From the NCBI RefSeq assembly GCF_003148805.1, contig NZ_QGGX01000001.1, positions 355,526 to 419,525 on the forward strand: a DNA stretch of 64,000 bases, read 5' to 3'. The stretch comes from Aminobacter sp. AP02. Lineage in GTDB: Bacteria; Pseudomonadota; Alphaproteobacteria; Rhizobiales; Rhizobiaceae. The notes under the pieces were generated by a model. That model did no database searches. It saw only the letters and a list, made by a program, of their open reading frames with translations, and had not been told where the DNA came from. This document shows, piece after piece, positions 62,526 to 64,000 of the stretch (position 1 is the first letter of the stretch; each line of letters opens with the position of its first letter). The translations under genes and the position numbers were made by a program.

Positions 62526-63779
62526 ATGCCCCATATTGCCGTTATCGGCGCCGGTATCACCGGCGTGACCACTGCCTATGCGCTGCTTGAGCGCGGCTAT
62601 TCTGTCACCGTCATCGACCGCCAGCGTTACGCCGCGATGGAAACGTCGTTCGCCAATGGCGGTCAGCTGTCGGCCTCCAATGCCGAGGTCTGGAACCACT
62701 GGTCGACCCTGCTCAAGGGCATCAAGTGGATGCTGCGCAGCGACGCGCCGCTGCTGATGAACCCGAAGCCGACCTGGCACAAATATGCCTGGCTGGCCGA
62801 GTTCGTCTCCAACATCGCCAACTATCGCGACAACACGGTCGAGACGACGCGGCTGGCGATTGCAGCCCGCAAGCACCTGTTTGCCATCGCCGAGCGCGAA
62901 AACATCGATTTCGACCATGTCCAGCGCGGCATCCTGCACTTCTACTGGGACAAGCCAAGCTTCCAGCATGCGCTGAAGGTCAATGCGATGCTGGTCGAAG
63001 GCGGTCTCGACCGCCGGCCGGTGACGGCTGAGGAGGTAAAGTCGATCGAGCCGACGCTGCATGGCGATTTCCACGGCGGCTTCTATACGCCGTCGGATTC
63101 GACTGGCGACATCCACAAATTCACTTACGGCCTCGCCAAGGCCTGCGAACGGCGCGGCGCGCGTTTCGTCTTCGATGCAACTGTCGACCGCATCGCCAAG
63201 AACGGCGTGTTCTGCATCGGCTACACGGCGACAGGCGCAGAGGGCCAGGCGGATTACCGGATCGTCGAGGCGGACGGCATCGTTGTCTGCGCCGGCGCTG
63301 CCAGCCGCCATTTCGCGGCGATGCTGGGTGACCGCGTCAATGTCTATCCGGTCAAGGGTTACTCGATCACCGTCCACCTCGACGACGAGCGCAGCCAGGC
63401 TGCGGCGCCCTGGGTCAGCCTGCTCGACGACCGCGCCAAGATCGTCACCAGTCGCCTGGGCGCGGGGCGTTTCCGCGTTGCCGGCACGGCCGAGTTCAAC
63501 GGCATGAACCGAGACATCCGTGACGATCGCGTCAGGCCGCTGGTCGACTGGATGCGCATGCTGTTCCCCGGTGTCGATACCAACCGGGTTGTACCCTGGG
63601 CCGGGCTCCGCCCGATGATGCCCAACATGATGCCGCGGGTCGGCAAGGGCCGCCAGCAGGGCGTGTTCTACAACACCGGCCACGGCCATCTTGGCTGGAC
63701 GCTTTCGGCTGCGACCGCCCAGATGATAGCCGAGACGATTTCGAGCGAGTTCCACACCGACACCGCGATCGCGGCCTGA
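62526..63779 (+). CDS. FAD-dependent D-amino-acid dehydrogenase-like oxidoreductase (DadA family)
   Basis: 417 residues from ATG 62526, with GGAGAGAGG just upstream; an in-frame ATG at 62508 lies inside the riboswitch expression region. The FAD fold is [45 protein letters not shown] follows, and the C-terminal [23 protein letters not shown] is typical of DadA. It oxidises an amino acid to the imino acid. Control by a glycine riboswitch and cotranscription with malate synthase G point to glycine, giving glyoxylate; the family itself is better known for D-alanine. That assignment is inference. Confidence 0.9.
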   Translation: MPHIAVIGAGITGVTTAYALLERGYSVTVIDRQRYAAMETSFANGGQLSASNAEVWNHWSTLLKGIKWMLRSDAPLLMNPKPTWHKYAWLAEFVSNIANYRDNTVETTRLAIAARKHLFAIAERENIDFDHVQRGILHFYWDKPSFQHALKVNAMLVEGGLDRRPVTAEEVKSIEPTLHGDFHGGFYTPSDSTGDIHKFTYGLAKACERRGARFVFDATVDRIAKNGVFCIGYTATGAEGQADYRIVEADGIVVCAGAASRHFAAMLGDRVNVYPVKGYSITVHLDDERSQAAAPWVSLLDDRAKIVTSRLGAGRFRVAGTAEFNGMNRDIRDDRVRPLVDWMRMLFPGVDTNRVVPWAGLRPMMPNMMPRVGKGRQQGVFYNTGHGHLGWTLSAATAQMIAETISSEFHTDTAIAA

Positions 63780-63789
63780 CCGGGGAGTT

Positions 63790-64000
63790 ATGATGATGAA
63801 CATGATGAACCGTATTGACGGCAGGATCTCGCTTTTTGGCCTTCGCGTATCTCGCGAACTTCACGACTTTGTTGTTTCGGAGGCCCTGCCGGGGACTGGG
63901 GTCGATGCTGGAAAGTTCTGGGAGGGTTTTGCCGATATCGTGCATGATCTTGGCCCGAAGAACCGGGCGCTGCTCGAAAAGCGCGACGACTTCCAGCTCA
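63790..64000 (+). CDS. glcB: Malate synthase G, N-terminal part (cut by window edge)
   Basis: 70 codons in the window. After a Met-rich start, the sequence [52 protein letters not shown] (read in parts) matches the N-terminus of malate synthase G, which is normally about 720 residues. It condenses glyoxylate with acetyl-CoA to malate. It lies 10 bp after the DadA-like gene with GGGGAG before the ATG cluster (63790 or later), so both are under the glycine riboswitch. The exact start among several in-frame ATGs is uncertain. Confidence 0.92.
   Translation, partial: MMMNMMNRIDGRISLFGLRVSRELHDFVVSEALPGTGVDAGKFWEGFADIVHDLGPKNRALLEKRDDFQL

Noticed and set aside
61092..63803. Two long minus-strand open frames (61092-62369 and 62454-63803)
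   Set aside because: Antisense to the amidohydrolase, the riboswitch and the DadA-like gene, with no recognisable product.
1..64000. CRISPR array, rRNA, tRNA or phage att site
   Set aside because: No regularly spaced repeats, no rRNA segments and no tRNA cloverleaf sequence were recognised by eye. A tRNA search program would settle the last point.

Overview
The window reads as a chromosome or large-replicon segment from an alphaproteobacterium of the Hyphomicrobiales, most like Mesorhizobium, Aminobacter or a related rhizobium. The reasons are high GC with strong G/C third-position preference, dense operons joined by ATGA/TGATG overlaps, many ABC-type solute importers with GntR-type regulators, a group 2 Pha/Mrp antiporter operon, the lpiA-acvB pair and a possible RirA-type iron box. 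This placement is inferred from family content; no rRNA or tRNA gene is visible.

Layout. 1-6419 (minus): a COG0523 metal-chaperone GTPase running off the left edge, preceded by a 1747-residue multidomain protein with a dimethylformamidase-like domain, four DUF4082 units and three cadherin-like domains. 6949-9653: a nested insertion, in which an IS481-family element flanked by CTAG has its transposase gene split by an IS110-family element. 9.8-13.1 kb: a gene-poor stretch with small unknown genes, a NarL/LuxR-type regulator whose receiver has lost its phospho-acceptor Asp, and a Crp/Fnr regulator. 13.5-19.4 kb (minus): a compact five-gene operon, GNAT acyltransferase - asparagine synthase - acyl carrier protein - AMP-forming acyl ligase - NAD synthase-like enzyme. 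It looks like a small carrier-protein amide pathway of unknown product. 19.6-25.9 kb (minus): GntR regulator, Cys/Met-type PLP enzyme and a complete CUT1 'sugar' ABC importer. 25.9-30.7 kb: flavin and redox genes (FAD monooxygenase, HxlR regulator, luciferase-like monooxygenase, NADP-binding reductase, NAD formate dehydrogenase). 30.7-34.9 kb (minus): a siderophore-type ABC importer and a DUF2218 protein. 35.1-45.3 kb (minus): nine co-oriented genes with a GntR regulator, a full peptide ABC importer and three hydrolases. 45.4-46.9 kb: an aldo/keto reductase and a small protein. 46.9-53.3 kb: phaG-F-E-D-C-AB and a divergent XRE regulator. 53.6-57.6 kb: lpiA (lysyl-phosphatidylglycerol synthase) and acvB. 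57.8-64 kb: a small unknown gene, a perfect palindromic operator, and a plus-strand catabolic run (enolase-superfamily enzyme, creatinase-like M24 enzyme, amidohydrolase). This run ends in a tandem glycine riboswitch ahead of a DadA-like FAD oxidoreductase and malate synthase G, which is cut by the right edge.

Most interesting. (1) The riboswitch-DadA-GlcB arrangement predicts a glycine to glyoxylate to malate route, fed by an upstream catabolic module whose M24 enzyme has lost its metal ligands as creatinase has. (2) The five-gene carrier-protein/amidotransferase operon has no product I can name. (3) The nested IS has junctions that can be read to the base, and the IS481 transposase stop codon lies in the CTAG flank.
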